From NCBI GenBank assembly GCA_013398015.1, contig VZRR01006730.1, positions 1,446,054-1,510,053 on the forward strand: a stretch of 64,000 nt of DNA, in the 5' to 3' direction. Origin of the DNA: Oreocharis arfaki (Eukaryota; Chordata; Aves; Passeriformes; Paramythiidae). Of the stretch, positions 38,701-48,149 are shown in pieces. The position numbers and the translations under genes were made by a program. Position 1 is the first letter of the stretch. Each line of letters opens with the position of its first letter. The notes beneath the pieces were generated by a model that had not been told where the DNA came from, ran no database searches, and saw nothing but the letters and a program-made list of their open reading frames with translations.

Positions 38701-39786
38701 TTGGGCACTATCAGGCAAGTCACTCAAACAGAGCACTTACTGCATGCTCTTTCCCTCAGTTCTTGAGTGCCTGCCTTGCTACTCCAGGTCTGCTCAGGAC
38801 AACAATTGAGCATTTCCAGTTGGCACTGAATTGTGCTTTGAACACATAATAGACTACATAATGCAGAGAGCTCTTAAAAACTATGCCACAGACGCATGAT
38901 AGTGTACAACTACCAAGCATGTGATGCTCTTCACCTCAATCTCTGTGGATCTCCCTCAGTCAACTGGAAGTAGTAATCAAAACTCTTCACATTATGATAC
39001 TAAATGCATTACCATTTATAATGCATTTAGATATGTTTGTAATGTTTACAAAGGGAGGGGAAGAAAATCTCTGAACCCTTCATAGCATGGGGTTGCTTTT
39101 AAGGCCTGTAGTGCATACTGAATAACAGAATAAAAATCAAGTATTGAGTATTTCAGCAAGTGAGCATGATTCATGCTAAAATATATGGAGATCTTATGGC
39201 AAGGAAATGAGGTAACCAAGTTGAAGCAGCAGTTTCATAAGTGGAAAATTAAGTTTTAGTTATAAACTACAAAAACTTTTTAAACTCTGGAGTATCTTTA
39301 CTATCTTGCATTTTTAAGGTAAGTTGAAAACCAGAAAATGCTGCCTATAAAATCAGCTGACATTTCTGGGGTTGGACTTGTCAGTCACCACACATACCTC
39401 AAGCATTCGAGCTCATGGAAAAAGTAATATCAGCAGCTTCCTACCCTCTTTGCAGGCCTGCAAATTGCTTCCTGTTGAGGGCTTCAGAGGTATTTTACAG
39501 GACTTTCCCTGCTGCTTTGATTTTGGTTTCTTTGGTTTTTAATAAACCAAAACAACAACAGAAAACCACCAAACAACTCCAGGCTTGTGGCCAACATCTT
39601 ATGAGAGTCAGACTAGGTCTTCCTCTAACAGCTCTTTGTTTCCTTCTATCAGATGGTTTCTTACCAACCATAAATTCCTACTTTGCCTCTTCATCACAGT
39701 TTGTTCATGTTACTCCATTCAGGTTTCTCTCTTGATCTTCCTTGCCCTGCCAGTACCGATTAACTGACGAGACCTTCAATTTCTTT
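35781..39786. other. single-copy non-coding DNA
   Basis: No gene is recognised in about 4 kb. There is an A/T palindromic run near 36580-36600 and an A-run near 38597-38608. A 31-bp inverted repeat is at 39000-39030. The 106-codon frame at 39415-39735 is in C/T-rich DNA and shows no recognisable domain. Confidence 0.5.
39000..39030. repeat. perfect inverted repeat, 12-bp arms, 7-nt loop
   Basis: CTAAATGCATTA at 39000-39011 is matched exactly by TAATGCATTTAG at 39019-39030. Each arm contains ATGCAT, a POU/octamer-like core. It could be a paired transcription-factor site or a chance AT-rich hairpin. Confidence 0.85.
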
Positions 39787-39800
39787 CCTATTGCAATAGG
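39787..39800. promoter_or_regulatory. 14-bp palindrome containing an ideal C/EBP site
   Basis: CCTATTGCAATAGG is a perfect palindrome centred on ATTGCAAT, the textbook symmetrical C/EBP core. It lies about 300 bp upstream of the retroviral LTR. Binding is inferred only. Confidence 0.35.
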
Positions 39801-39881
39801 GATACAGCTCCATTTTTTCTCAGACAGACGTTTTTCACTTGCCACTTTTCTCTCAAGGATGTTAAGTGACAGCATCCCCCC

Positions 39882-39908
39882 TTCCAACCAGGCACAGCCT
39901 GGTTGGAA
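39882..39908. repeat. perfect 11-bp-arm hairpin
   Basis: TTCCAACCAGG (39882-39892) and CCTGGTTGGAA (39898-39908) are exact complements around the loop CACAG. The arms are GC-rich enough to be stable in RNA. It is not followed by a T-run and is not a recognised terminator or RNA family. Confidence 0.85.
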
Positions 39909-40095
39909 CACACCTATTTCAGCTGTCAGCTTCCAATATCTTCACTCTCCTTCCTCTAGTTTTACAGATTCTTTTCTGCACAAAGAAAAAAATCCTTGCA
40001 GATTTTTTTCTGATTTTCAGTGCCTCACTGTACTTCAATCTAAGCAGAAGGTGACTGTGTAGCTGCACATGCACACTGCAGTGCTGTAACAGAGA

Positions 40096-40617
40096 TGTCA
40101 GGGAATAAGTCATGCATGTTCCTTCTGTTCAGGAACAAACGTGGTTTGGGCATCAGTAGTGAGAGGAAAGCTCATGCCTCTCATGTCTTTACAAACAATT
40201 GGATGGGTGAAGGTGTGGGTGTTCACGTCTTTGAAATGGCTCTTAATGTCTCTACTAACTCCGGGCAGTGGGTTTGTTGCAGAGCCCAGACAGCTTGGCT
40301 CCTGAAACAGACAAGGGTCTGCACAAGCCTGAACTTCTGAGCTTTGGGGTAAAGTAGTAGGTTCAAGGGGAGGAATATGTGGTAGGCGGTTCGGGAAGGC
40401 TGTACCTTCCTGGTACCTCAGCAATGGGGAAAGGGAGAGGGCAGCATGCAGCCGGGAGGTTAGGATAAAAGGAGGCTGTGCCCTCTGAAACCTCGAGAGA
40501 GAAAAGCCCGCGGACGTGTGCCCCAGTGGAGTCTCTCCCTTTAATCGAATGAAGTTGCAGGACTCCTCTGTCTCCGTTTTGGACATAAACCTCTGGCGTT
40601 TGTGGGTTTTCCCGACA
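40096..40617 (+). mobile_element. endogenous retrovirus 5' LTR (gamma/ERV1-like)
   Basis: A GC-richer block starts with TGTCAGGG at 40096 and ends CCCGACA at 40617, fitting the TG...CA rule and an LTR length of about 522 bp. Inside, in order, are a TATA-like GATAAAAGG at 40464-40472, a transcript start expected near 40490-40500, and a poly(A)-signal variant CATAAA at 40584-40589. A decayed proline-tRNA primer binding site follows two bases after the end. The ordering of U3 promoter, poly(A) signal, CA end and PBS supports plus orientation. The 5' boundary is my best guess. The 251-codon antisense frame across it starts at TTG and is not a gene. No downstream partner LTR is visible. Confidence 0.6.
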
Positions 40618-40619
40618 AC

Positions 40620-40637
40620 TGAGGTCTGGTCTGGGAT
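40620..40637 (+). other. decayed primer binding site, tRNA-Pro type
   Basis: TGAGGTCTGGTCTGGGAT matches the gammaretroviral proline PBS (TGGGGGCTCGTCCGGGAT) at 14 of 18 positions and begins two bases after the LTR's terminal CA. Position and match together make chance unlikely, but the assignment to proline rather than another tRNA is tentative because of decay. Confidence 0.5.
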
Positions 40638-41400
40638 CCTTCCACTGTCTGAGTCTGGCACGTGGCAAGAGAAGCTGGAGGCGCACCTCACCCAGTTTTG
40701 GTGACCAGCTCCCTTCGAGGCTGGCCGGCACTGGGCAATTAATTGGGTTCCCGAGACTGTCCTAGAGATAGATGAGAGGCAGACCAGGGGGGTCTGTGAA
40801 GAGTCCACAGGATATGGATGCCCAGAGATGGCAGTAAGGGAAAGCTGAGAAAGGGGTCTCGGCAAATCTCACTGGTGAATACAACTTCGGGGAGTGAAAC
40901 ATGGCAGGACGCCCAGGGTAGGCAACAAAGGAAAGTCGGAAAAGGGTCTTGATTACACGGATGATGATCCCAAAATACCTCCAAAGTGTCCTTTAGGAGA
41001 ATGTTGGGATGGTTTGCACATTGCCCCAGAGGTAGTTAAGGACATGGATGCCCAGAGGGTGCAATAAGAGGTGCCGAGAAAGGGTCTCGGCAACCCAAAT
41101 GGGGCAGTATGGTGTTAGTTTGGGAAAGGACTGGTTGAAGGGGAGTGTGGAGAAATAGGGTTAGGGCAAATAACAGCGGGAGGTTATGTGATAAGGAAAG
41201 AACAGCGAGGACTGGGAAGTTCTCTGCCTTATCTTCAAAATCTGCACTCTAATACAGGGCCAGCTGCAAGGCTTTTGTATTCCCAGCTTCCAGGAGAGGG
41301 AAAACTGGGAGATATTGTTCCTACACCCCCACCCCTCCCCCGGCTATTATCGAGCCAGGGTGGAGGATTTGGGTTTGTCCACTTACCACTCAGGACTTAA
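40638..41400 (+). mobile_element. retroviral leader remnant with degenerate internal triplication
   Basis: Following the PBS, G/A-rich sequence typical of a retroviral untranslated leader carries three related segments at 40814-40865, 40901-40955 and 41044-41093. They share GGATGCCCAGAG, GCAATAAG or GCAACAAAG, and GAAAGGGTCTCGGCAA. A frame open from about 41188 to 41400 contains a PTPPPLPRLL proline stretch, which might be a gag remnant, but no assignable matrix, capsid, protease or polymerase motif is present. The provirus is therefore truncated after the leader or early gag. Confidence 0.4.
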
Positions 41401-41429
41401 GGGGGTTTCTCTATGGTGGAGAGTGCCGA

Positions 41430-41725
41430 GGCCAGGTGTGGAAATGCAGAACCGGCGGCACGGGCTGGGGACCTATGGGGGAGGTGCGGGACCGATCGGA
41501 GGCTGTGGGATAGCTGGGGCTTAGCGCCGGGCGGTGCCCAGCGTCGCCACCCCCGCGGGCAGGGGCTGCAGTGGCCCCCGGCCCCGTGAGGCTGCGGGGT
41601 GTTCCGTCCTCCTGCCCGTCCCTGGGGCACTGTCGGCTGTGCCCACCCGCCGAGCTGCGCTGGCAGCTGGTGCTTTACAGAGCTTGTAGTGCTGGGAGAG
41701 CAGCCGGGGGCCCGGACGGGTGTGT
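41430..41725. promoter_or_regulatory. CpG island
   Basis: About 300 bp with very high G+C and roughly 30 CpG dinucleotides (for example ACCGGCGGCACGGG, GCGCCGGGCGGTG, CCCGCGGG), in a window where CpG is otherwise rare. CpG survival means the segment is unmethylated in the germ line or very recently arrived. There is no TATA box, as usual for CpG-island promoters. It sits immediately downstream of the retroviral leader. It could be a promoter of a plus-strand transcript (see donor at 41946) or a GC-rich part of the provirus. Confidence 0.7.
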
Positions 41726-41890
41726 TATCTTCACAGCTGCCTTTGCCCATTCCCTTCAAACATATTGTACAGGGCTAGGAGAGGCCAGGAAGAATGAGAC
41801 ATGAACATTGAGTTGGCTTGTGTCCACTGAGTTGTTTTATACATTTTCTCTGTGTAACAAAAGTAATCACTTTGGGGGTTTTTTAACCCA

Positions 41891-41946
41891 GTTTAAGACT
41901 CTGGATTGACTGTGCACAGCAAAATGGAAGGGCTACCATGAGCCAG
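41891..41946 (+). other. candidate 5' exon end with strong splice donor
   Basis: CCATGAGCCAG|GTGAGTTC at 41936-41951 contains a near-perfect donor (CAG|GTGAGT) at 41946/41947. A T-rich acceptor-like string ending AACCCAG at 41890 would define a 56-bp internal exon. Otherwise this is the end of a first exon from the CpG island. The ATG has A at -3 but gives only ATG-AGC-CAG before the donor, and no long coding frame continues. Confidence 0.25.
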
Positions 41947-42160
41947 GTGAGTTCTCTGGCTTGCTCAGATCCTGCTGCTAAGGAGGCAACTCCTCGAGAA
42001 GAAGATGAATGGAAGGCCCAGGCTGAGAGGGGAGCTGGGGAAGAGTCTGCTTGGCATCCCTGCCCCTGCAAGCCTGGTTATTATGTGCAGCTGTGGGGTG
42101 CTGCAGCCTGCTCCTTCCTGAGAGCTGAGGGCGCAGAACCTCAGGGGTTGCTCGAAGATG

Positions 42161-42665
42161 TGTGGGGTGACTTGAGGTCATTTGGTATTAGTTGACGTCA
42201 TTGGNNNNNNNNNNNNNNNNNNNNNNNNNNNNNNNNNNNNNNNNNNNNNNNNNNNNNNNNNNNNNNNNNNNNNNNNNNNNNNNNNNNNNNNNNNNNNNNN
42301 NNNNNNNNNNNNNNNNNNNNNNNNNNNNNNNNNNNNNNNNNNNNNNNNNNNNNNNNNNNNNNNNNNNNNNNNNNNNNNNNNNNNNNNNNNNNNNNNNNNN
42401 NNNNNNNNNNNNNNNNNNNNNNNNNNNNNNNNNNTGGGGTTACTTGAGGTCATTGGAGTCCCTGGGTGGGGTTACTTGAGGTCATTTGGGGTTACTTGAG
42501 GTCACTGGAGTTCCTGGGTGGGGTTACTTGAGGTCATTTGGGTTCATTTGGGGTTACTTGAGGTCATTGGAGTCCCTGGGTGGGGTTACTTGAGGTCATT
42601 TGGGGTTACTTGAGGTCATTGGAGTCCCTGGGTGGGGTTACTTGAGGTCATTTGGGGTTACTTGC
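42161..42665 (+). repeat. 52-bp minisatellite with AGGTCA half sites, interrupted by a gap
   Basis: Tandem array of GGGGTTACTTGAGGTCATT(T/GG) half units. The full 52-bp unit joins a 32-bp half (ending GGAGTCCCTGGGT) to a 20-bp half. GGAGTC/GGAGTT starts recur at 42455, 42507, 42569 and 42621; the 62-bp step holds a 10-bp insert, GGTTCATTTG. AGGTCA occurs at 42175 before the gap and at 42447, 42479, 42499, 42531, 42561, 42593, 42613 and 42645 after it. An exact CRE, TGACGTCA, is at 42193-42200. Both gap edges lie within or beside array sequence, so the true copy number is unknown. Confidence 0.95.
42205..42434. other. assembly gap (230 N)
   Basis: Unresolved bases inside the minisatellite. 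Both flanks are array or array-like sequence, so the gap most likely hides additional repeat units. Frames reported across it are artefacts. Confidence 1.
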
Positions 42666-43882
42666 TGTTATAGTGGCTCCAACAGTGCTTGAAAACTGTG
42701 AATCTCTTGTTCCTTATTTTGATGTATTAATTTTGTCTCTCTCCATTTTTGGATACATCTATTTTTCTGACCCTTCAGTGTTATTTTTAAAAAAATAGTA
42801 TTAAGCTAATCTACAGTTTCAACGTCATGTCCTTGAATATTAGGAAACATGTTAGGCCTAGTTATATAGGAAAGCTTGATTTATCATGACTGTATATATT
42901 ATGACATAGATGGCATAATATATGCTGGCAAGCATAGATTTTAGTGATATGATCACGAGGGCTTTTTGGGTTTGTTTTCTTTTTTTTTCTCACAGAGCCC
43001 TTTTATCATCTAAGTGATTGGGGAAAAAAAGGAAAACAAAATGCAGGAAAAAAAGAGAGAGAAGTAATTAGACTGGGGCCTGATGGTAGAAGGGTGAACA
43101 CAGAAAGGAATATGCAGATTGAAAATAAATGGAAAAATAGAACTGATTATAAAAGTAACTTGTTTTTCTGCTGGATAACACTGAATAACAATATGTTTAA
43201 AACTACTGGAAAGTGTTATTAGTAAAGTTTGTTTAATTTTTTCTTCTTGATTCTGAATGAAATAGACAAATACAGAAAGAGGCCACTGAAAATCACAACT
43301 TTCCTAATGAACATCAGTTGGAACAATCATTACCCTCTGGATTAAATCCCTATGCTGAGAAAGAGAGAAATTCAGAAGAGATCATTAACAAAAAGTAGTT
43401 AACCATTTACCCCTGATGAGCTTTAGTGTTGAAGCCCTAGAGCTATGAAAGTCTGTTATCACATCTACAAGGAGATAGACTAGAATCTCTCTGCCCACCA
43501 TTATTCTTATTTTAAATGGGTTTGCAAATACACTGATTAGCTGCCCCAAATTTACTTCTGCATGTTACAATGTATGATCTGCTTTGATTGCAAAACTGTA
43601 ACTCCTATTGATGCCAACAATAGTGGCATTAAAGCACCGAAACCCAACACCTGCATTGCTGTGGCATGAGAGTGTAATATGCTCATTATTAAAATAATGA
43701 TAGATCTTCCAACAGATTAAGCCAAGGAACTGCCCTTTCACAAAAGGAAAAGTACAAAAGCACTGGGTGACGGATGCTCAGGAGAAACAGAGCTTCTATA
43801 ATGTATTCTAATCAAACAGGGGTCACAGCAAAATCAGAACCTAAATATTTTGTTCTGTAAATTGGCCTAGAGAGCCTTGAGA
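42666..43882. other. AT-rich single-copy non-coding DNA
   Basis: Composition drops back sharply to AT-rich right after the minisatellite. No gene is seen. A small inverted repeat, TCATTATT / AATAATGA, is near 43683-43700. Confidence 0.5.
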
Positions 43883-44433
43883 TGTTGCAGTTTATGTGGG
43901 TTTCCTGTGGTGGCAGGCAGGCCACAAGCAGGTTTACTGGAGAGCATCTCTGCCCAAGCCTGGGTCAGTGCCCTTGTGCCCCAGCCTCCCCGCTGCAGGC
44001 TGTCACTGCGCTGTCCCTGGCTGGGGGAGCCAAAGGCCTGCTCTGGTTTCCTCTGCTCCTGCAACACGGCGGAGGCAAAGGAGGCGAGAAGATGGCCTCT
44101 GCACGGTGACCTCAGGAGATCTTTATTCACATGGTGACCAGAGGGAAGGACCAGGAATAGCGAAGGGTCTGGATTTTTCTGTAGAGGCGGGGGGGCCAGA
44201 GAGAGCACACAGACCAGCGGTCTCAGGGCACAGGGGCGGTGCATGGGCGGAGTTGGGGTACAGGGGCCAACAGGGAGAACCCGAGGGAGTGGCCAGGACC
44301 AGGGGCAGGGAAGGCAGGACACTGTGGGAAGGGGAGACATATAAGGAAGAAAAGGGGTGGGGAAATACAGGTTGCTTGCCGGGGGAGGAGATTGCACCTT
44401 CTAGGTCACTTCATCGAGACACAGATATCAACA
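43883..44433 (-). mobile_element. candidate LTR, minus orientation
   Basis: A sharply bounded GC-rich block in AT-rich surroundings begins TGTTGCAG and ends ATCAACA, so it obeys TG...CA on both strands. Read on the minus strand it has a TATA-like CTTATATG (44338-44345), then a C-rich stretch, then GTGAATAAAGATCTCC with AATAAA at 44122-44127 about 215 bp downstream, then 240 bp to the end, resembling U3-R-U5. I see no flanking duplication and no primer binding site. The overlapping 199- and 176-codon frames on opposite strands follow from the GC content and are not genes. The ends are guesses. Confidence 0.38.
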
Positions 44434-44676
44434 GTACTAGAACATACCTCATTGCTTGGAGGTATACCTGGACAAGCATACTGTACATTAATTGAATTGA
44501 TGGCTCACTTGAAAACCTGGTGAGATTTTATCCAATACATTTTTATTGCCAATCAGTGATGCTGAAATATTTTTTAAAATAATTTTAGTGGGTCCCAGAA
44601 CCTGAAAATATCTGAAGGGACCAAGAGCAACCCTGTTAGCAGCACTGAAAGTGTTTAATTTTGCATCTGCACTCTT

Positions 44677-44724
44677 CTAAAACTGCATCTACTGTAGTAG
44701 CTATGTAGGTGTGTGCAGTTTTAG
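44677..44724. repeat. inverted repeat with 11-bp perfect arms
   Basis: CTAAAACTGCA (44677-44687) pairs exactly with TGCAGTTTTAG (44714-44724) around a 26-nt interior that can itself pair CTAC with GTAG. It lies 100 bp upstream of the candidate exon at 44825. Confidence 0.75.
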
Positions 44725-44824
44725 TAGTTGCAGCTCTGATGCCAAAGTGCTCATGTCAACATAGGGTCCAGAATGGTTCTAAATGCTTGAATATTTTTCC
44801 AAGCATTTTTTCTGTTTCTTACAG

Positions 44825-44932
44825 TCCACTCTTAGGTGTACAATATCAGAACTAGGCTGCTACCAGTGCTCCAGACAACTTGCTTAAGATCAAAGGGAGA
44901 CCATCTTCACTTCACTGCAGTGTTGACTGCAG
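44825..44932 (+). ncRNA. candidate non-coding exon
   Basis: An excellent acceptor (TTTTTTCTGTTTCTTACAG ending at 44824) and an excellent donor (CTGCAG|GTAAGAG, cut after 44932) enclose 108 bp. All three plus frames contain stops, so if used it is an untranslated or lncRNA exon. The same strand carries the CpG island and strong donor at 41.4-41.95 kb upstream, and AATAAA at 45246 downstream. Together these make a possible short spliced transcript. No expression evidence is available from sequence. Confidence 0.25.
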
Positions 44933-45245
44933 GTAAGAGCTCCCTAATATTTTACTGTTTCAATTATCTTTGTAGACTTGTTTTTGTATCATATATCACT
45001 GCTAAAATGGCATGGGCCCTACTCACACCACACAAGAAATTTCTTGTTGTATTGAAAAAAGCTAATGACTGGATCATGAAGCCTGAAAAAAGGAAAATTA
45101 TCTAAGATTATAAAACAACCAAACATGACACACCTTTAGTAAACTATTTTTCCCAAGTTAAGGACATAAAAAACCAGTTTTGTATGTAGTTTTGTCTCTC
45201 TTCGTATTGTATTTTCTTTGAGTATCATCAAAGTGTACAGATATG

Positions 45246-45251
45246 AATAAA
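45246..45251 (+). terminator. AATAAA poly(A) signal candidate
   Basis: Canonical hexamer about 310 bp downstream of the candidate exon. The next 60 bases include GAGAGGTAAGAGTC but no strong GU-rich element. AATAAA is frequent in AT-rich DNA, so this matters only in combination with the upstream exon model. Confidence 0.2.
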
Positions 45252-46849
45252 AAGTTCACTTGCTATTGGAGAGGTAAGAGTCTTGAACAGAGATTTGCAG
45301 AGATTTGTCATGATTCCTGCTTGAGGAAATTGTTATGTACCGATAAGTGATGGCTTCTCATGATAGACTTTGGTGAATATATGATCTGCTCTTTCAAACT
45401 AGTTTGATGTTTGAATATCTTGGACAGAACTAAAGTAGAACTGTAGCACACCCAGTGTTTATATCTTAGACAGACCTCTCCTTTTAAAAAGACCCCATGT
45501 CAGTCATTTTGCTTCAGAAGCCTATTCGCCATTGCAATTTCATGTGAGAATTTGTTAGTGCTGCTGTTCCTGAAGGTTTGTTGCACTCGATCTTGGCAGT
45601 TATGACTGCACAGTAACCCAGAGACGATCAGCCTCACACAGTAAACATCAGAGGCACAGTGCTCACACAGGCTGGCTGCAGCCTCTGAGCGCCATGGAAA
45701 TAATGATTACTACTGATTATTGCTGGGTTTCATAACCACAGAAAATAGGGAAAATTATTCTTAGTGAAAATCCCAGGCAAAATGTTGACGAGTATTGGAA
45801 AAGAAAAAATCAGCTATATGTTTTGTCACAGGGTCAGAAAACTTGCAGTGGTGGAAATTATCAAGACAGGTTCTGTTATTACCATTTTCCATGATGAGTC
45901 CAAGGAACCAGGTAGAATGTTGTAGCATCTAGTGAATACATTGGTGAGTCTTCATAAAGTCCTACTTCTTAGTGATCTAAACATTATTTTCTTTATGATA
46001 CTAACAACAAATAGCAATAATAGCATTACATTTTAAAAGTCCTGAACTTGAATGTCTAAACTTCCCAAATGAAATGGAATGGACTATACTGAAAAGACAT
46101 CCTGAAGATTTCTGAAACTGAAGTGTGTACAGAAAGCTGTAATTTTAATAGGTTTGGGGTTTTTTTAACATAGACTTATTTTTAAAAAGTAGACTTTAGG
46201 GTATAGTTCTTAAAGGCTCCATCTTGTCTTTCAGTATGTTTCAATGAAATATTGCTTTACTTTGTGTAAAATATATGGTCTACAACGTTTTGGTAAACTG
46301 CATCAGCAATATCAGTCAGTAGTCACTAGTAACTTTAGTCACAGAGATAAAGCACACTTTGGAAATTACTGTAATTCTGCAATAATTTCATATGGGGAAA
46401 ATAATTTTTATTGAGAATGAGTGAATTTTCTTAGACTAAATGAAACTGGTCTGAGTATTTCTTCCTACTCAAAGCAGAACTAAAACCCTGAAAGCTGCAC
46501 AAACTCACAGAAATTCCGGTAAAAATATTCTGAGTTTGTTGGCATGGAATTCTGTAATTCCAAAACATGGAAGAACTGGATTTACCAAAATGCTAAAACA
46601 GGGCAAGATCTGATGATGCTTCTGTCTGGAATATGATCAGGGAAGACTGAGTATATTGTGAACTTGCGTTCTGGAGGCTGGTGCTGCCTTGTTCCCTAGA
46701 GTGCTGTAGGAATGGTTTAAAGTGTAGGCTCTGACACTTTCCATGGGACAATATTTCACGAGTCAGTAAATACCACTGCCAAAATGCTTTTGTGATATTC
46801 AACTTAAATAGTCTGTTACTTTGGCTTTATCTGTATCAAATAGTCGAAA

Positions 46850-46990
46850 AAGAGAAAAGGATGAAAATGAAAAAAAATTTTAAAAAACCAAAACCAAAAA
46901 CAACAACAACAAAAAACCCAAACCAAACAAAAAAAAAACCCACGAAAAACCCCAAACAAGCAGAAAAAGAAACAAACAAAAAAAACCACC
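46850..46990. repeat. low-complexity A-rich (CAAAA-type) tract
   Basis: Irregular run of A-blocks separated by CC, CAA and CG, without a fixed period. Reads as poly-lysine/asparagine on one strand and phenylalanine/cysteine on the other, which is not coding. Confidence 0.9.
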
Positions 46991-48149
46991 CTAAAAACCA
47001 AAGAGAAAGTGAAATATGCAGAGATATGTTTCTTTTGGCTAGTTTTGTTAACTAGAGCTTGTTATTTTGGACTGTGTAAAAAAAATAATAGAATTTGCAG
47101 TACTTTAGCAGAGTAAGTGAGAAAATAAAAGAGTCGTTGAATATAAGGTGGGACACGTGGAGCAATTTGCTGAGCTTCAGACTGTCATTTTCTTCTGCAC
47201 GGCATTGAGAAAAAGAAAGAGGTAAAATAAAGAGATCAGAGAGATTTGCAGCTATGTCACAATTGCTAAGTACCCCAGTGGGTTTCTTTCCCCAATGTCT
47301 TTATCATGCAATAAGATCTTACTCATTTTTCTTCATAACAAAATTTTCCTTTGAGCCATTTTCCTACCTTCACTAAACCTCAACTGCTCTTATATTCTTT
47401 TCAAGAGGGTTTTGCCAGTGGCTTTTACTTTTTGCAATATTGTATTGAAATCAAGTTTCTGCCAGGCTGCTTCTTCAGTCTAGAAAGACTGAAGGGAAAT
47501 ATTTTTCTTTTTCTTTCTCTTCCCATACCTTATCAGTCTTTAAGAAAAGCCAGATCCAACTGACCTGGAAACTGCTGAGAGACATGGGGGTTAGTTCATC
47601 CAACAACCAAAATCTGAAAATGCTGATGTGTGTTGGTATGCAACCTTTGCAATTGTATTAAGGGACAGTGGAAATAAAAAGAACCCTGATATTCAATATT
47701 AGAATAATTGCTCTAGTTAATATAAGAGAGATTCGTCTTTCTCTTGGAGTTGTATGACTCTTGCTTTTTGAGGACTTCAGCCATAAAGAACTATGTATAA
47801 TCCTGTAGTTAAGGTATGGAAAATTGGACTGACATCCAATCTGTAGTGCTTGCTTGTAGTGTTGTCCATATCAGGTGAGAAGTTCAAGACAAGTGCTTCT
47901 ACCCAGAGTTTTGCAGGATGAAGTTGCAGTTTACAAACTCAAACACTGTCTGCATGCCCCTCTGCTGACACTGTCATCCCCATCTCAGTGCCTGTAGAGG
48001 AGCCTTCATCTCATAACCAGATGGGGGGAATAAAAAGCCGTCTGTCTCCTCTCCCCTTCCACAAAGGGAAGATATACAGCAAAAAATCACATCATGTTGA
48101 TTACTGATGTGCACTCTGAATCTGTGGTGTCATTTAGTGTCTTCTTTCA

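Noticed and set aside
40110..40865. 251-codon minus-strand open frame, the longest in the window
   Set aside because: It starts at TTG, runs antisense across an LTR and leader, and has overlapping open frames on both strands. GC-rich retroviral sequence explains its length.
42178..42499. Open frames through N-runs
   Set aside because: The frames consist of unresolved bases; the same applies to frames at 63031-63604.
43867..44495. Overlapping 199-codon plus and 176-codon minus frames
   Set aside because: The longest plus frame starts at GTG. Opposed long frames in one GC-rich block reflect few stop codons, not genes.
46792..47055. Lysine-rich 87-codon frame
   Set aside because: Translation of a low-complexity A/C tract.
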